64,000 bases of DNA from Alkalihalobacillus sp047302405 (GTDB lineage: Bacteria > Bacillota > Bacilli > Bacillales > Bacillaceae_D). A program made the translations under genes and the position numbers. The notes beneath the pieces are model-generated. The model saw only the letters and a program-made list of their open reading frames with translations. It made no database searches and had not been told where the DNA came from. The stretch spans positions 3,472,001 to 3,536,000 of the forward strand of contig NZ_CP154853.1 of assembly GCF_047302405.1 (NCBI RefSeq), written 5' to 3'. This document shows, piece after piece, positions 1 through 8,741 of this stretch; within the stretch, counting starts at the first letter, position 1, and each line of letters starts with the position of its first letter.

Positions 1-320
1 AATTCTTTACCTTCACGAACTAAACCACGTAAGTTCGGCTCAAAATCAGGAATACTACCTGATTGAACATAAGAATAGTTTGTACCCTCAGTAAGATCAA
101 ACTTCTCACCAAAATCTTTTATACCATTCCATGAAGACTCGTTAAAGGATTTATCATCAATCCCACCTGCATCTGTTACCATCCCTACAGTAAAATCACT
201 TGGCTCTGTACTTTCGCCCCCACCAGTGCTTGTCCCGTTATCATCGTTCCCAGCACCACAAGCTGTTAGAGCGACAGTAGCAGCTAAACCTAATGTTGCA
301 TTACGTAACCACTTTTTCAT
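1..320 (-). CDS. BMP-family substrate-binding lipoprotein (N-terminal part, runs off the left edge)
   Basis: The gene starts at ATG 318-320 after a GGGGG ribosome binding site and stays open to base 1, giving about 106 residues. The N-terminus has a lysine, a hydrophobic stretch and a lipobox LTAC followed by GAGNDDN, so it should be a membrane-anchored lipoprotein. A Gly/Ser/Thr-rich linker follows, then FTVGMVTDAGGIDDKSFNES, which is characteristic of the BMP (basic membrane protein, Med/TmpC/PnrA-like) family. Family members bind nucleosides or related ligands for an ABC importer. The ligand cannot be told from this fragment, but a nucleoside would fit a purine-rich neighbourhood. The partner permease and ATPase genes are not visible because the window ends. 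Confidence 0.85.
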   Translation of the reverse strand, partial: MKKWLRNATLGLAATVALTACGAGNDDNGTSTGGGESTEPSDFTVGMVTDAGGIDDKSFNESSWNGIKDFGEKFDLTEGTNYSYVQSGSIPDFEPNLRGLVREGKE

Positions 321-385
321 TGAATGAATCCCCCTCTTTTTTTAATTACTACTTATACACATTCATATCATAGCAGTAACTTTCA

Positions 386-414
386 ATAGTACGCTCACCA
401 TTTTAGTGTGACAA
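386..414 (-). promoter_or_regulatory. Sigma-A type promoter of the BMP lipoprotein gene
   Basis: Read on the minus strand there is a -35 TTGTCA (409-414), a 17-base spacer and a -10 TACTAT (386-391), about 65 bases upstream of the start codon. No PurR or riboswitch pattern was seen next to it. Confidence 0.6.
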
Positions 415-780
415 CTATTGCTAGGATTTATTCTAATCTCTTTATTAAAAAATGACTAGATCTTATGGCATATTTATTCCCTAATAATTTGATTACTCTC
501 CAAATAAACCGCTATCATATTATGAATGTATAAGATTCATTAAGGAATTTCCTATAAGAGATCAGACTTCTGATGTCTTACTTAGAAACGTCCTAAATAT
601 ATCATGTTTAACTTAAATAATAAACATCTTTCTAACGAAAAATCGATTTTTGTCATACTTTGTACGAAAAGATATTTCGACATTTCTAAAAGTTTTATTT
701 ATCTATTTATTCTATTTTTTCAGTCATTTACTTTTTATAGAAGTAAGCCCAACTAAGCCACCTAATTGATAACAATTTTA
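415..780. other. Intergenic AT-rich stretch without a recognised gene
   Basis: This lies between the BMP promoter and the camS terminator. It is very AT-rich and has no open frame with a ribosome binding site. Nothing else could be supported. Confidence 0.5.
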
Positions 781-810
781 TAAAAAAGACCCCTAATAAT
801 TAGGAGTCTA
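781..810 (-). terminator. Intrinsic terminator of the pcrB-pcrA-ligA-camS unit
   Basis: On the minus strand GACTCCTAA pairs with TTAGGGGTC (one G-T pair) around a 3-base loop, followed by TTTTTT. The stem overlaps the camS stop codon at 808-810. Confidence 0.8.
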
Positions 811-1992
811 TTGATTGATGTGAATCAGTGGTTCTTCATTCGGATTTCGAATGACTTGTGCTTCTTGTTTTCCACCAACCGAGTTTATATAAACATTTAC
901 TTTTAAAGTGTCTTGATAACGCTGCTTTATTCGATTCGCCACAAATTGAGATAATGCAACAATTTCCGTTTTCCCTTGATATTGTAAGGAAATCTCAACA
1001 GTCAACTCTTGTAATTGATCATTATTGTAAAAACCTCTTCCAACCGCACCGACATACGTTTCAAAAAAGCCTTGAATGTCATCTTTAAACAAGTTAAATT
1101 GATCGGCGTCGCCTCTGGCATCACGGTTTGCTTCTGTAGATGGAAACAAGTAATACTGTTCATTAATATCCTGCCACCTTGATAATCCCTCATTCGGCTC
1201 TGCTATAGACCGTGCAATATAGTTTCCAGGTACTGCCGCTTGACGTGGCTGTTCTTGAAATAGGGCAACAACGATAGGAATATTTTGAAAGGCCCCGTCT
1301 TCGCGGTTACTTGAACGAATTCGATTCACAACTTCCTCAGCTATCTTTTGACCCTCTTCTAAAATATTATCATCTTCTAGTTCTATGGAATAGAAGTAAC
1401 GTCCACTATCTGTATCTACATTAAAGTTATACACACTATTTAACGACAGACCAATCACAATCCCACCGACTTCATAATTGCCGTTATCCTTCTCTACTAA
1501 ATAGTTATGTTCGATCAAATGTGAAAGATATCTTGGGCTTTCTTCTTCTCGTTCTCTCCTATCCGTATCTTCATCCCCAAATAGTGCTGGATTTAAACCA
1601 GATGGGTTATTTTCTTCATCATATCTTCTGATCCAGCTATTGACTTCCTGACTAGACAAGAACTGACCCTCACGGAAAAAGTAACGTTCATTATCAAAAT
1701 ACTCCTGAGCCATTCTTGTTAAGCCAATTTCAAATTGATCTAAATCAAGACGATTTGATACAAGAGATGTCCCGAGTCCTCTCGTTTCCCCATGAGGATA
1801 AACCCCGTCATATAAAATGCTCCGATAATAGTCTTCTGAATTTGAGATATGAGGGATAACTGCAACATCTTGGTTCTCGGTTGCTGGTTCGTCCTCAATG
1901 CTAATATCGTCATTTTGGGGCTGTAAAATTGGGATACAGCCTGATAAAACTAGGAGCATTGCACTCATCAAAAGTAAACATTTCTTCATCAT
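808..1992 (-). CDS. camS: CamS family sex pheromone lipoprotein (YerH)
   Basis: The protein has 394 residues. It begins MMKK with a hydrophobic segment and lipobox LSGC, so it should be lipid-anchored on the outer face of the membrane. The family takes its name from Staphylococcus/Enterococcus cAM373-type precursors, whose cleaved signal peptide can act as a pheromone; the role of the folded domain is unclear. Position directly downstream of ligA matches B. subtilis yerH, which is the main support for the name. Two adjacent ATG codons (1990-1992 and 1987-1989) follow a long GGGGAGGAGGGG tract, so either could be the start. It is the last gene of a four-gene unit and ends in the terminator at 781-810. 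Confidence 0.88.
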   Translation of the reverse strand: MMKKCLLLMSAMLLVLSGCIPILQPQNDDISIEDEPATENQDVAVIPHISNSEDYYRSILYDGVYPHGETRGLGTSLVSNRLDLDQFEIGLTRMAQEYFDNERYFFREGQFLSSQEVNSWIRRYDEENNPSGLNPALFGDEDTDRREREEESPRYLSHLIEHNYLVEKDNGNYEVGGIVIGLSLNSVYNFNVDTDSGRYFYSIELEDDNILEEGQKIAEEVVNRIRSSNREDGAFQNIPIVVALFQEQPRQAAVPGNYIARSIAEPNEGLSRWQDINEQYYLFPSTEANRDARGDADQFNLFKDDIQGFFETYVGAVGRGFYNNDQLQELTVEISLQYQGKTEIVALSQFVANRIKQRYQDTLKVNVYINSVGGKQEAQVIRNPNEEPLIHINQ

Positions 1993-2011
1993 ACCCCTCC
2001 TCCCCTATTGT

Positions 2012-4036
2012 TTATTTATTTTCAAGCTCAAAAAAAGCATCCATTAATTGTTGCTCATCCCAAATAAGCACGCCTAACTCTTCTGCCTTTGTTCGCTTCG
2101 AACCAGCTTCTTCACCCGCAACGACTAAATCGGTTTTTTTACTTACACTTCCCGTCACTTTACCACCGTACGCCTCAATTTTTTCCTTCGCTTCATTACG
2201 AGTGAGCTGCTCTAATTTCCCCGTTAAAACGACCGTCTTTTGAAGGAATGGACTTTCTTCCAATACGTCTTCTGATTGAGAAACGACTGGCCCATTATAA
2301 GTTAAATTAACTCCTAATGAACGTAATTGCTCGATTAAATCCGTGACTTCAGGCTGTTCAAAATAAGAATGAATCGAGCCAGCCATTTTTTCACCGATTT
2401 CATCAATCGTTAATAAAGTTTCTTCGCCAGCCCCTTGTAAAGCCTCGATTGTTTCAAAATGAGCCGCTAATGTTTTCGCAGCTTTAGCTCCGACAAAACG
2501 AATGCCTAGACCAAATAAAAGACGTTCGAGTGAGTTCCCCTTAGATGCTTCAATCGCCGCTAATAAATTATCCACTGATTTAGCACCCATTCGTTCTAAC
2601 TCTAATAACTCATCCCGATTTAACCTGTACAAGTCCGCAACAGTTTGAATCAGCTTATATGAAAATAATTGCGCTACGACTTTTTCGCCTAGACCATCAA
2701 TATTCATCGCATTTCGCGAAACAAAGTGAATTAACCCTTCACGAATTTGTGCAGGACATTGAGGATTAATACATCTTAAAGCTACCTCGCCCTCTAAACG
2801 AACAAGCTCACTTTCACATTCCGGACAATGAGACGGCATCAAAAACTCGCGTTCACTTCCATCACGTTTGTCCGTTAGGACGTTGACAACCTCTGGAATG
2901 ATATCTCCAGCCTTTTTGATCACAACCGAATCACCTAATTTTAAATCCTTCTCTCGAATGAGATCCTCGTTATGAAGAGAAGCTCGCTTTACAGTCGTCC
3001 CTGCGACAATCACCGGATCTAAAATCGCTGTCGGGGTCACAACACCTGTCCGACCAATACTTAATTCAATCTCTCTTAAAGTTGTTACGACTTCTTCAGC
3101 TGGAAATTTATAGGCAATCGCCCAACGTGGACTTTTAGCGGTAAAACCTAATTGTTCTTGCTGTTCAATCGAATCAAGCTTAATGACAATCCCATCAATC
3201 TCATAAGGGAGCTCCTGCCGCTTTTCTAACCAGCCCTGTACAAACTCGATCACTTCATCAATGCTCACGCAAAGGGTCGTTTCTTGATTTGTTTTAAAGC
3301 CTAAATCCTTAATGAGTTGTAACGCCTCATAATGAGAGTTTAAGTCGTCATTATCAAGGTAGCCAATCGAATACGAAAACATCGATAAGTTTCGTTTCGC
3401 AGCAATTTTAGGGTTTAACTGTCTTAAAGAACCGGCTGCCGCATTACGAGGATTAGCAAATTTCTCCTCTCCCGCCGCCTCTCTCACTTCATTTAATTTT
3501 AAAAATGATCGTTTCGGCATATACGCTTCGCCACGAACTTCCATCGTCACTTCTCTTTTTAATCGTAACGGGATGGCTTGAACCGTCTTTAAATTATTTG
3601 TGATGTCTTCGCCAACCGTTCCATCCCCTCTTGTTGCCCCTCGCGCAAAACGACCCTGCTCATACGTTAAAGAGACCGCTAACCCGTCAATTTTCAGCTC
3701 ACAAGTATAAGCAACGTCATCCCCCAGTTGATTGCGAATCCGCTTATCAAAATCACGCAAATCTTGTTCAGAGAATGCATTACCAAGACTTAACATTGGC
3801 GTACGGTGCTCCACTTTTTCGAAATAAGGAAGGGGCTCTCCACCTACACGAACCGTTGGAGAGTCATCGGTGATTAATTCAGGAAATTGCTCCTCCAATT
3901 CAATTAATTGTTGGAGCTTTTGATCGTATTCGGCATCAGATACGACCGGATTATCAAGCACATAATAGTAATGCCCATACTCATTTAATACTTCCCTCAG
4001 CTCATTTATCTTGATTTTTGCCTCTTGTCTTTCCAT
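2012..4036 (-). CDS. ligA: NAD+-dependent DNA ligase LigA
   Basis: This 674-residue protein has the full bacterial LigA length. It seals nicks in replication and repair using NAD+ as adenylate donor. The order of parts is the Ia domain with HYYYVLDNP near residue 22, the adenylation motif CELKIDG with the AMP-accepting lysine at about 115, an OB fold, a four-cysteine zinc finger (CPEC near 408 and CINPQC), helix-hairpin-helix repeats and a C-terminal BRCT domain beginning with LTGKLEQL. The start follows a GGA-rich site just after pcrA, from which it is separated by 15 bases, so the two are co-transcribed. No key residue is missing. Confidence 0.97.
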   Translation of the reverse strand: MERQEAKIKINELREVLNEYGHYYYVLDNPVVSDAEYDQKLQQLIELEEQFPELITDDSPTVRVGGEPLPYFEKVEHRTPMLSLGNAFSEQDLRDFDKRIRNQLGDDVAYTCELKIDGLAVSLTYEQGRFARGATRGDGTVGEDITNNLKTVQAIPLRLKREVTMEVRGEAYMPKRSFLKLNEVREAAGEEKFANPRNAAAGSLRQLNPKIAAKRNLSMFSYSIGYLDNDDLNSHYEALQLIKDLGFKTNQETTLCVSIDEVIEFVQGWLEKRQELPYEIDGIVIKLDSIEQQEQLGFTAKSPRWAIAYKFPAEEVVTTLREIELSIGRTGVVTPTAILDPVIVAGTTVKRASLHNEDLIREKDLKLGDSVVIKKAGDIIPEVVNVLTDKRDGSEREFLMPSHCPECESELVRLEGEVALRCINPQCPAQIREGLIHFVSRNAMNIDGLGEKVVAQLFSYKLIQTVADLYRLNRDELLELERMGAKSVDNLLAAIEASKGNSLERLLFGLGIRFVGAKAAKTLAAHFETIEALQGAGEETLLTIDEIGEKMAGSIHSYFEQPEVTDLIEQLRSLGVNLTYNGPVVSQSEDVLEESPFLQKTVVLTGKLEQLTRNEAKEKIEAYGGKVTGSVSKKTDLVVAGEEAGSKRTKAEELGVLIWDEQQLMDAFFELENK

Positions 4037-4051
4037 AGCTTTCGTCCTTTC

Positions 4052-6277
4052 TTATTGCTTTGAAATCGGAGCAAATTTAGCAAATAAACGTTTAATCCCT
4101 GTCGGCTGTGGAAAAGCGATGTCTAATTCTAATGAATCGCCTTCACCTCTTAAACTTACGACCGTACCAACTCCCCATTTCTTATGGTTGGCTTTATCGC
4201 CGACCTTCCATTCAAATGTGTCTCCACCCGTTTCTGTCATCTGTGGACGATGTGGGGTAGGAGCTTGTCTCATTTGTGGCCTAGATGTTTTCATCCACGC
4301 AGGTGTTGCTTTTTGCTCCTCATGTAAAAGCTCGAGGCAATGTTCTGGAACTTCTTTAATAAATCTAGAAGGTGGATTTGAATTAGTCCGACCGTACATC
4401 GTTCTCAGCTTTGCATTCGTTAAATAAAGGCGCTGCTCAGCACGAGTAATCCCGACATACGCAAGACGACGCTCTTCTTCCATTTCATCCTCTTCAAATA
4501 AAGAGCGACTATGTGGGAAAACGCCTTCCTCCATACCAATTAAGAAAACGACAGGGAATTCTAACCCTTTGGCTGAGTGTAAGGTCATTAGCGTAATCGC
4601 ATCTTTCTTTTTCTCCTCTTCCTCCTCATCATCAAGTCGATCAATATCGGCAACAAGGGCTAAATCGGTTAAAAAGGCAACAAGAGTTTTGTCTTCATTA
4701 CTTTTCTCAAATTCTTGCGTTACTGTAATAAATTCATCGATATTTTCTAAACGACTTTGTGCTTCAATCGTCTGTTCATTTTTTAAAACATCACGATAGC
4801 CTGTCCGCTCCAATAAATCCTCAACAAGCTCTGTTACGGATAAATAATCTTGCATTTGAATCCAATGCCCAAGTTGATCGCGGAATTCTCTGAGCTTCGT
4901 CATCGCACGTGGAGTTACACCGGTTTGCTCAATTTCCTGAAGGGCAGAAAAAATAGAAAGCCCATTTGCAATCGCATAAGAAGCAAGCTTATCAACTGTT
5001 GTCGCTCCAATCCCACGCTTAGGAACATTGACAATTCTTCTTAAACTAATATCGTCATCCGGATTAGAAATCAGACGAAGATACGCAAGCACGTCTTTAA
5101 TTTCTTTCCGGTCATAGAATTTTGTTCCGCCGACAATGTTGTATTCGATATTAGATTTCACAAAAAATTCCTCAATTACACGAGATTGAGCATTCGTACG
5201 ATATAAAACCGCAATCTCAGAATAATTGAAACCTTCTTCTCTCGTTGCTTCACGTACTTTTTCTACAACGAACTGAGCTTCTTCCTGTTCCGTTCCTGCT
5301 GCGTAATAATTAATTTTATTCCCTTGGTCATTTTCCGTCCAAAGATTTTTCGGCTTTCGGTTACGGTTATTGCCAATGACTTGATTCGCCGCCTCTAAAA
5401 TCGTTTTCGTTGAACGGTAATTTTGTTCAAGTAAAATGACCGTTGAAGTTGGATAATCTTCTTCAAAGGAAAGAATGTTCGCAATATCGGCTCCACGCCA
5501 GCGATAAATCGACTGATCGGAATCTCCGACAACACAAAGGTTTTGATACTTATCACTGATCATTTTGACGAGTAAATACTGGGCCCTGTTTGTATCCTGA
5601 TACTCATCTACTAAAAGGTATTGGAATTTACGTTGGTAAAACTCTAACACCTCAGGCACTTGCTTAAACAAATCGATCGTTTTCATAATGAGGTCATCAA
5701 AGTCCATTGCATTATTGTTTTTTAAACGCTTCTGATACTCAACATAGACTTCTGCTGCTGTTTGCTCATACAGCTGGGTTGCACTTGCGACAAACTCTTT
5801 TGGTTTAGTGAGTTCATTTTTGGCACTGCTAATCGTTCCCAGAATACTTCTTGCGTCAAACTTTTTTGGATCTAAATTCTTTTCTTTTAAAATTTGCTTA
5901 ATAACCGAAAGCTGATCGGCTGAATCAAGAATTGTAAAATTACGACTGTAACCAATCCGGTCGACATCTCGTCTTAAAATGCGCACGCACATGGAGTGAA
6001 AGGTCGAAATCCAAATATCTTCTGCTACTGGCCCAACAAGTTTCGCGACACGCTCCTTCATCTCACGTGCTGCTTTATTTGTAAAAGTAATCGCTAATAC
6101 ATTCCAAGGAGCAATTCCTTTCTCACGTAATAAATAGGCTACTCGATGCGTTAACACTCTCGTCTTTCCACTTCCGGCCCCTGCCATTAACAGCAACGGT
6201 CCTTCCGTATGCTTCACTGCAGCCTTTTGCTCTGGATTCAACCCTGCTAGCATTTTATCGATAATTCGTTCTTGCAT
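4052..6277 (-). CDS. pcrA: ATP-dependent 3'-5' DNA helicase PcrA (UvrD/Rep family)
   Basis: The protein has 741 residues from the chosen start. It is a superfamily 1A helicase needed for repair, rolling-circle replication and removal of RecA or stalled RNA polymerase. Visible motifs are Walker A GAGSGKT, motif Ia ITFTNKAA, motif II DEYQDTN, the GDSDQSIYRWRGA motif III region, LMTLHSAKGLEFP (motif V) and YVGITRAEQRLY (motif VI). The C-terminal piece WKVGDKANHKKWGVGTV resembles the Tudor-like RNA polymerase-interaction domain. An in-frame ATG exists six codons upstream (6293-6295), but only the ATG at 6275-6277 has a site, GGTGGTGAG. It lies between pcrB and ligA as in B. subtilis. Confidence 0.97.
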   Translation of the reverse strand: MQERIIDKMLAGLNPEQKAAVKHTEGPLLLMAGAGSGKTRVLTHRVAYLLREKGIAPWNVLAITFTNKAAREMKERVAKLVGPVAEDIWISTFHSMCVRILRRDVDRIGYSRNFTILDSADQLSVIKQILKEKNLDPKKFDARSILGTISSAKNELTKPKEFVASATQLYEQTAAEVYVEYQKRLKNNNAMDFDDLIMKTIDLFKQVPEVLEFYQRKFQYLLVDEYQDTNRAQYLLVKMISDKYQNLCVVGDSDQSIYRWRGADIANILSFEEDYPTSTVILLEQNYRSTKTILEAANQVIGNNRNRKPKNLWTENDQGNKINYYAAGTEQEEAQFVVEKVREATREEGFNYSEIAVLYRTNAQSRVIEEFFVKSNIEYNIVGGTKFYDRKEIKDVLAYLRLISNPDDDISLRRIVNVPKRGIGATTVDKLASYAIANGLSIFSALQEIEQTGVTPRAMTKLREFRDQLGHWIQMQDYLSVTELVEDLLERTGYRDVLKNEQTIEAQSRLENIDEFITVTQEFEKSNEDKTLVAFLTDLALVADIDRLDDEEEEEKKKDAITLMTLHSAKGLEFPVVFLIGMEEGVFPHSRSLFEEDEMEEERRLAYVGITRAEQRLYLTNAKLRTMYGRTNSNPPSRFIKEVPEHCLELLHEEQKATPAWMKTSRPQMRQAPTPHRPQMTETGGDTFEWKVGDKANHKKWGVGTVVSLRGEGDSLELDIAFPQPTGIKRLFAKFAPISKQ

Positions 6278-6330
6278 ACGCTCACCACCAAACAAATGTT
6301 CTTATTTTTTATCATAATAGATTTCTACCC

Positions 6331-7026
6331 TTATTGCAATGCACCTTTAACTGCCGAAACGGTTTTTAAGGCTGCCTCAAAATCTTCATATATTAAATTC
6401 CCAATGACAATCGTATCAGCATAAGCGGCCATTTGTCTCGCCTGCTCCTCAGAACGAATACCTCCACCATAAAAGAGCTTCGTTTGTTCTAATACCGCTG
6501 ACACTTGTTTCACTGTATCCGCATCGCCATATATGCCACTAAATTCTAAATAAAAAACAGGAAAACGATAAAGGTTTTCAGCCATTCTTGCATACGCAAT
6601 AATGTCATCCTGATCTAAATCAACATTCGCTTCTGTTAACTCAGCGACCTTTGAATCGCGATTTAAAACACAGTAGCCTTCCATTACGACTTCATCCCAG
6701 TTCATAATCGCCCCAAACTCTTTAATCGCTTGATGATGTTGGCCTAAAATCCATTCTCTTTTTTCACTATTCATCACAGACGGAATAAAAAAGTAATCAC
6801 AACCTGGAGTAATCGAATCGACATTAGATACTTCAAGTGCACACGAAATCGCATAACGACGCACCTTAGCCATTACGTGTAACGTATTATCAAGAGTCAC
6901 TCCATCCGTGCCTCCAATAATAATTCCATCTGTTCCCGATTCACAAATTCTTTCTATTTGTTCATCTGTCAACGCCCGATTCGGATCTAATTTAAAAACA
7001 TGACGCCACTCTTGATAGTTTAGCAT
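6331..7026 (-). CDS. pcrB: Heptaprenylglyceryl phosphate synthase PcrB
   Basis: This 231-residue TIM-barrel enzyme transfers a heptaprenyl group from its diphosphate to sn-glycerol 1-phosphate, giving an archaeal-type ether lipid in Firmicutes. GLDPN-like KLDPNRALTDEQI near residue 13 and the phosphate-binding segments GTDGIIIGGTDG and YGGGIRS are visible. It is the first gene of the pcrB-pcrA-ligA-camS unit. The start ATG follows GGAGATTGAG. Length and motifs fit the family, and the neighbourhood is the same as in B. subtilis. Confidence 0.93.
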   Translation of the reverse strand: MLNYQEWRHVFKLDPNRALTDEQIERICESGTDGIIIGGTDGVTLDNTLHVMAKVRRYAISCALEVSNVDSITPGCDYFFIPSVMNSEKREWILGQHHQAIKEFGAIMNWDEVVMEGYCVLNRDSKVAELTEANVDLDQDDIIAYARMAENLYRFPVFYLEFSGIYGDADTVKQVSAVLEQTKLFYGGGIRSEEQARQMAAYADTIVIGNLIYEDFEAALKTVSAVKGALQ

Positions 7027-7200
7027 CTCAATCTCCTACTTCCCTACAATCTTTTTAACCATTCTACTCCAATTAAAATAGACTTATTCTGTTCGTCATT
7101 ATATCAAAGATAAAGACTGTTGTCGTTGCTTCTTCCCCGTTATCCTGTGACCAAATTGTAGAAAAGAATGGGAATCAGATTCTATTTTTACATAACATTG

Positions 7201-7318
7201 GGGGAACCCGGAGTTGACGGCTTTTTTCACATCAGTGCTGGCCAAACGGGGGGTGACGGCGTTGCTCGGCTCTTTTTTCACATCAGCGACGGCCAAAACG
7301 CGGTTTTCATTTCCATCA
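7201..7318. repeat. Intergenic tandem repeat array, 51 bp period (array 1)
   Basis: CTTTTTTCACATCAG occurs at 7221 and again at 7272, exactly 51 bases apart. Each is followed by a related GGCCAAAAC-type segment, and a degraded partial unit (GGGGGAACCCGGAGTTGACGG) precedes them. This makes about 2.4 copies. The array lies directly beyond the leftward terminator at 7319-7366 in the 351-base gap between pcrB and the nitroreductase gene. A 92-codon open frame crosses the array and terminator but has no credible start site. Confidence 0.65.
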
Positions 7319-7366
7319 AAAAAAAAGACAACAAAGCTGCCATTAGCAATTTGTTGTCTTTTTTTA
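7319..7366. terminator. Bidirectional intrinsic terminator after the nitroreductase gene
   Basis: AAAAAAGACAACAAA (7321-7335) and TTTGTTGTCTTTTTT (7350-7364) form a 15-bp stem with A and T tracts on both flanks. For the leftward nitroreductase gene it lies 12 bases after the stop codon. Confidence 0.9.
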
Positions 7367-7377
7367 TATCCATTCAC

Positions 7378-7953
7378 TTAATCATTAATTACAACTAGTT
7401 TATCTTCGACTGATGTTCGTTGCTTTGCTTTTGGAACGATTTCATAATAACCGATATGCAAAGTTGCCACGATTTTTTCTCCTGGTTGAACCCCTACCGC
7501 TTCTCTAAAAATAGGATCGAGATTATAAGCATTTGTTTTCCAGCAAACTCCTATTCCTTTTTCCCAAGCTAGTAATTGGAAGTTTTGAATCATAGCTGAT
7601 ACGGCACAAATGTCTTCTTCCCATTTTTTCTGTCTTGGGTCCTCTGGCATAACTACTAAAAGATGCAATGGTATATCTTGATAATACTTTTCCATTGCCG
7701 TGGCCTTATTCTCTTTTTGCTCAGCATTATATGTGTCAATCACAGCTTCTGCAAATTTCTTTTTTCCTTTTCCTTCAAAAGCAATAAAACGCCACGGCTC
7801 ACGTTTCCCATGATTTGGAGCATATACTGCGTCATTTAAAAGCTCCACCATGTCCTGAAGTGGAATTGGATCGGTTTTGAAATCACGTATGCTTCGACGC
7901 TCACGAATTAATGTCGAAAGCGTACTCACTTTTTCGTTCATAAAAACTCCCAT
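7378..7953 (-). CDS. Nitroreductase family protein (FMN-dependent oxidoreductase)
   Basis: The protein has about 191 residues. The N-terminal STLIRERRSIRDFK is the FMN-binding RRSIR signature, and APNHGKREPWRFI and a C-terminal IGYYE are the other usual family blocks. Members reduce nitro compounds, quinones or flavins with NAD(P)H in the cytosol; the natural substrate is not known here. The start is uncertain. The ATG at 7951-7953 follows AGGTGGT with 7-base spacing, while the ATG at 7939-7941 follows GGGAG. A clear Fur-box match (8001-8015) sits between the promoter and the gene, so iron limitation probably induces it, which would fit a ferric or flavin reductase role by inference. Confidence 0.85.
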   Translation of the reverse strand: MGVFMNEKVSTLSTLIRERRSIRDFKTDPIPLQDMVELLNDAVYAPNHGKREPWRFIAFEGKGKKKFAEAVIDTYNAEQKENKATAMEKYYQDIPLHLLVVMPEDPRQKKWEEDICAVSAMIQNFQLLAWEKGIGVCWKTNAYNLDPIFREAVGVQPGEKIVATLHIGYYEIVPKAKQRTSVEDKLVVIND

Positions 7954-8000
7954 TTTAAGCACCACCTATTCATTATTCTTTTATCGGAATCAATTAATAT

Positions 8001-8015
8001 TGATAATCATTTTCA
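8001..8015. promoter_or_regulatory. Fur box upstream of the nitroreductase gene
   Basis: TGATAATCATTTTCA is a 7-1-7 imperfect palindrome close to the Bacillus Fur consensus TGATAATNATTATCA (13 of 14 defined positions). It starts 11 bases downstream of the predicted -10 element on the minus strand, where bound Fur would block initiation. Confidence 0.7.
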
Positions 8016-8026
8016 CTTATAACTAT

Positions 8027-8055
8027 AGTATAAAGGGACAAGTTGTGAAGAGCAA
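8027..8055 (-). promoter_or_regulatory. Promoter of the nitroreductase gene
   Basis: On the minus strand: -35 TTGCTC (8050-8055), 17-base spacer, -10 TATACT (8027-8032). The Fur box lies just downstream. Confidence 0.6.
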
Positions 8056-8244
8056 GTCTCGTTAACTTTTTGCTCGCCTTCTAAGTAAAAACGCATCTAT
8101 CTTCCCTGATAAATAAACAAATGAAAAAGGAACGGTGCAAATAATTAGTTCTTTTATGTTATCCCAACCAATTATAAAGTGTGAGTCAATGAACTTTTAA
8201 CATAGTTACAATAGAAAAACGAATTAAAAAGAGGCTTAAATATA
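8056..8244. other. Intergenic AT-rich stretch without a recognised gene
   Basis: This is the rest of the gap between the nitroreductase promoter and the ybjQ-family terminator. No open frame with a ribosome binding site and no repeat was seen. Confidence 0.4.
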
Positions 8245-8280
8245 TAAAAACCATTTCGAGAGATCAAAATGGTTTTTATA
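8245..8280. terminator. Intrinsic terminator after the YbjQ-family gene
   Basis: AAAAACCATTT (8246-8256) pairs with AAATGGTTTTT (8267-8277). On the minus strand it follows the stop codon of the 106-residue protein by 15 bases and ends in a T run. Confidence 0.85.
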
Positions 8281-8295
8281 CTATAAATTCAATGA

Positions 8296-8616
8296 CTATT
8301 TTGGCCGAATAATAACGGCTGTTCCATATGCAATAATCTCAGATGCATTTGCCATAACCGTTGAGGTTTGCATCCGAAACCCGATAATCGCATTAGCTCC
8401 TTTTTTCTCAGCAGCTTTTTTCATTCTTTCCACTGCCAAACTGCGAGCTTCTTCCATCATTTCGCTGTAGCCTTTTATCTCTCCGCCAACGATTCCTTTT
8501 AATGAAGCTGTAATATCACGCCCAATATGCTTCGTTTGCACCGTTCCACCTTCAACAAAACCTAATACTTCTTCAACCGTATAGTTTGCTACTTCATTTG
8601 TCGTGACAACTAACAT
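8296..8616 (-). CDS. YbjQ/UPF0145 family protein (putative heavy-metal-binding domain)
   Basis: The 106-residue protein starts MLVVTTNEVANYTVEEVLGFVEG and contains GRDITASLKGIVGGEIKGYSEM and KKGANAIIGFRMQTS, the family core. These are small cytosolic proteins that form pentamers. A metal-binding role has been proposed from similarity, but the function is not established. The start follows AAAGGGGGCGG. It stands alone between adenine deaminase and the nitroreductase, with its own terminator. Confidence 0.85.
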   Translation of the reverse strand: MLVVTTNEVANYTVEEVLGFVEGGTVQTKHIGRDITASLKGIVGGEIKGYSEMMEEARSLAVERMKKAAEKKGANAIIGFRMQTSTVMANASEIIAYGTAVIIRPK

Positions 8617-8741
8617 CTTGCCGCCCCCTTTTATTAGATCAATCTTATCTAATTCTATTTACGTCACCTTCAGACAAATAGTTTCATTTTTAAAAAATAT
8701 TCCCCTGTCAATAAGGATGGAGCCGTTTTTGCTTCTTCTCG

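Noticed and set aside
7099..7377. 92-codon open frame on the minus strand
   Set aside because: It runs through a tandem repeat and a terminator stem and has no ribosome binding site.
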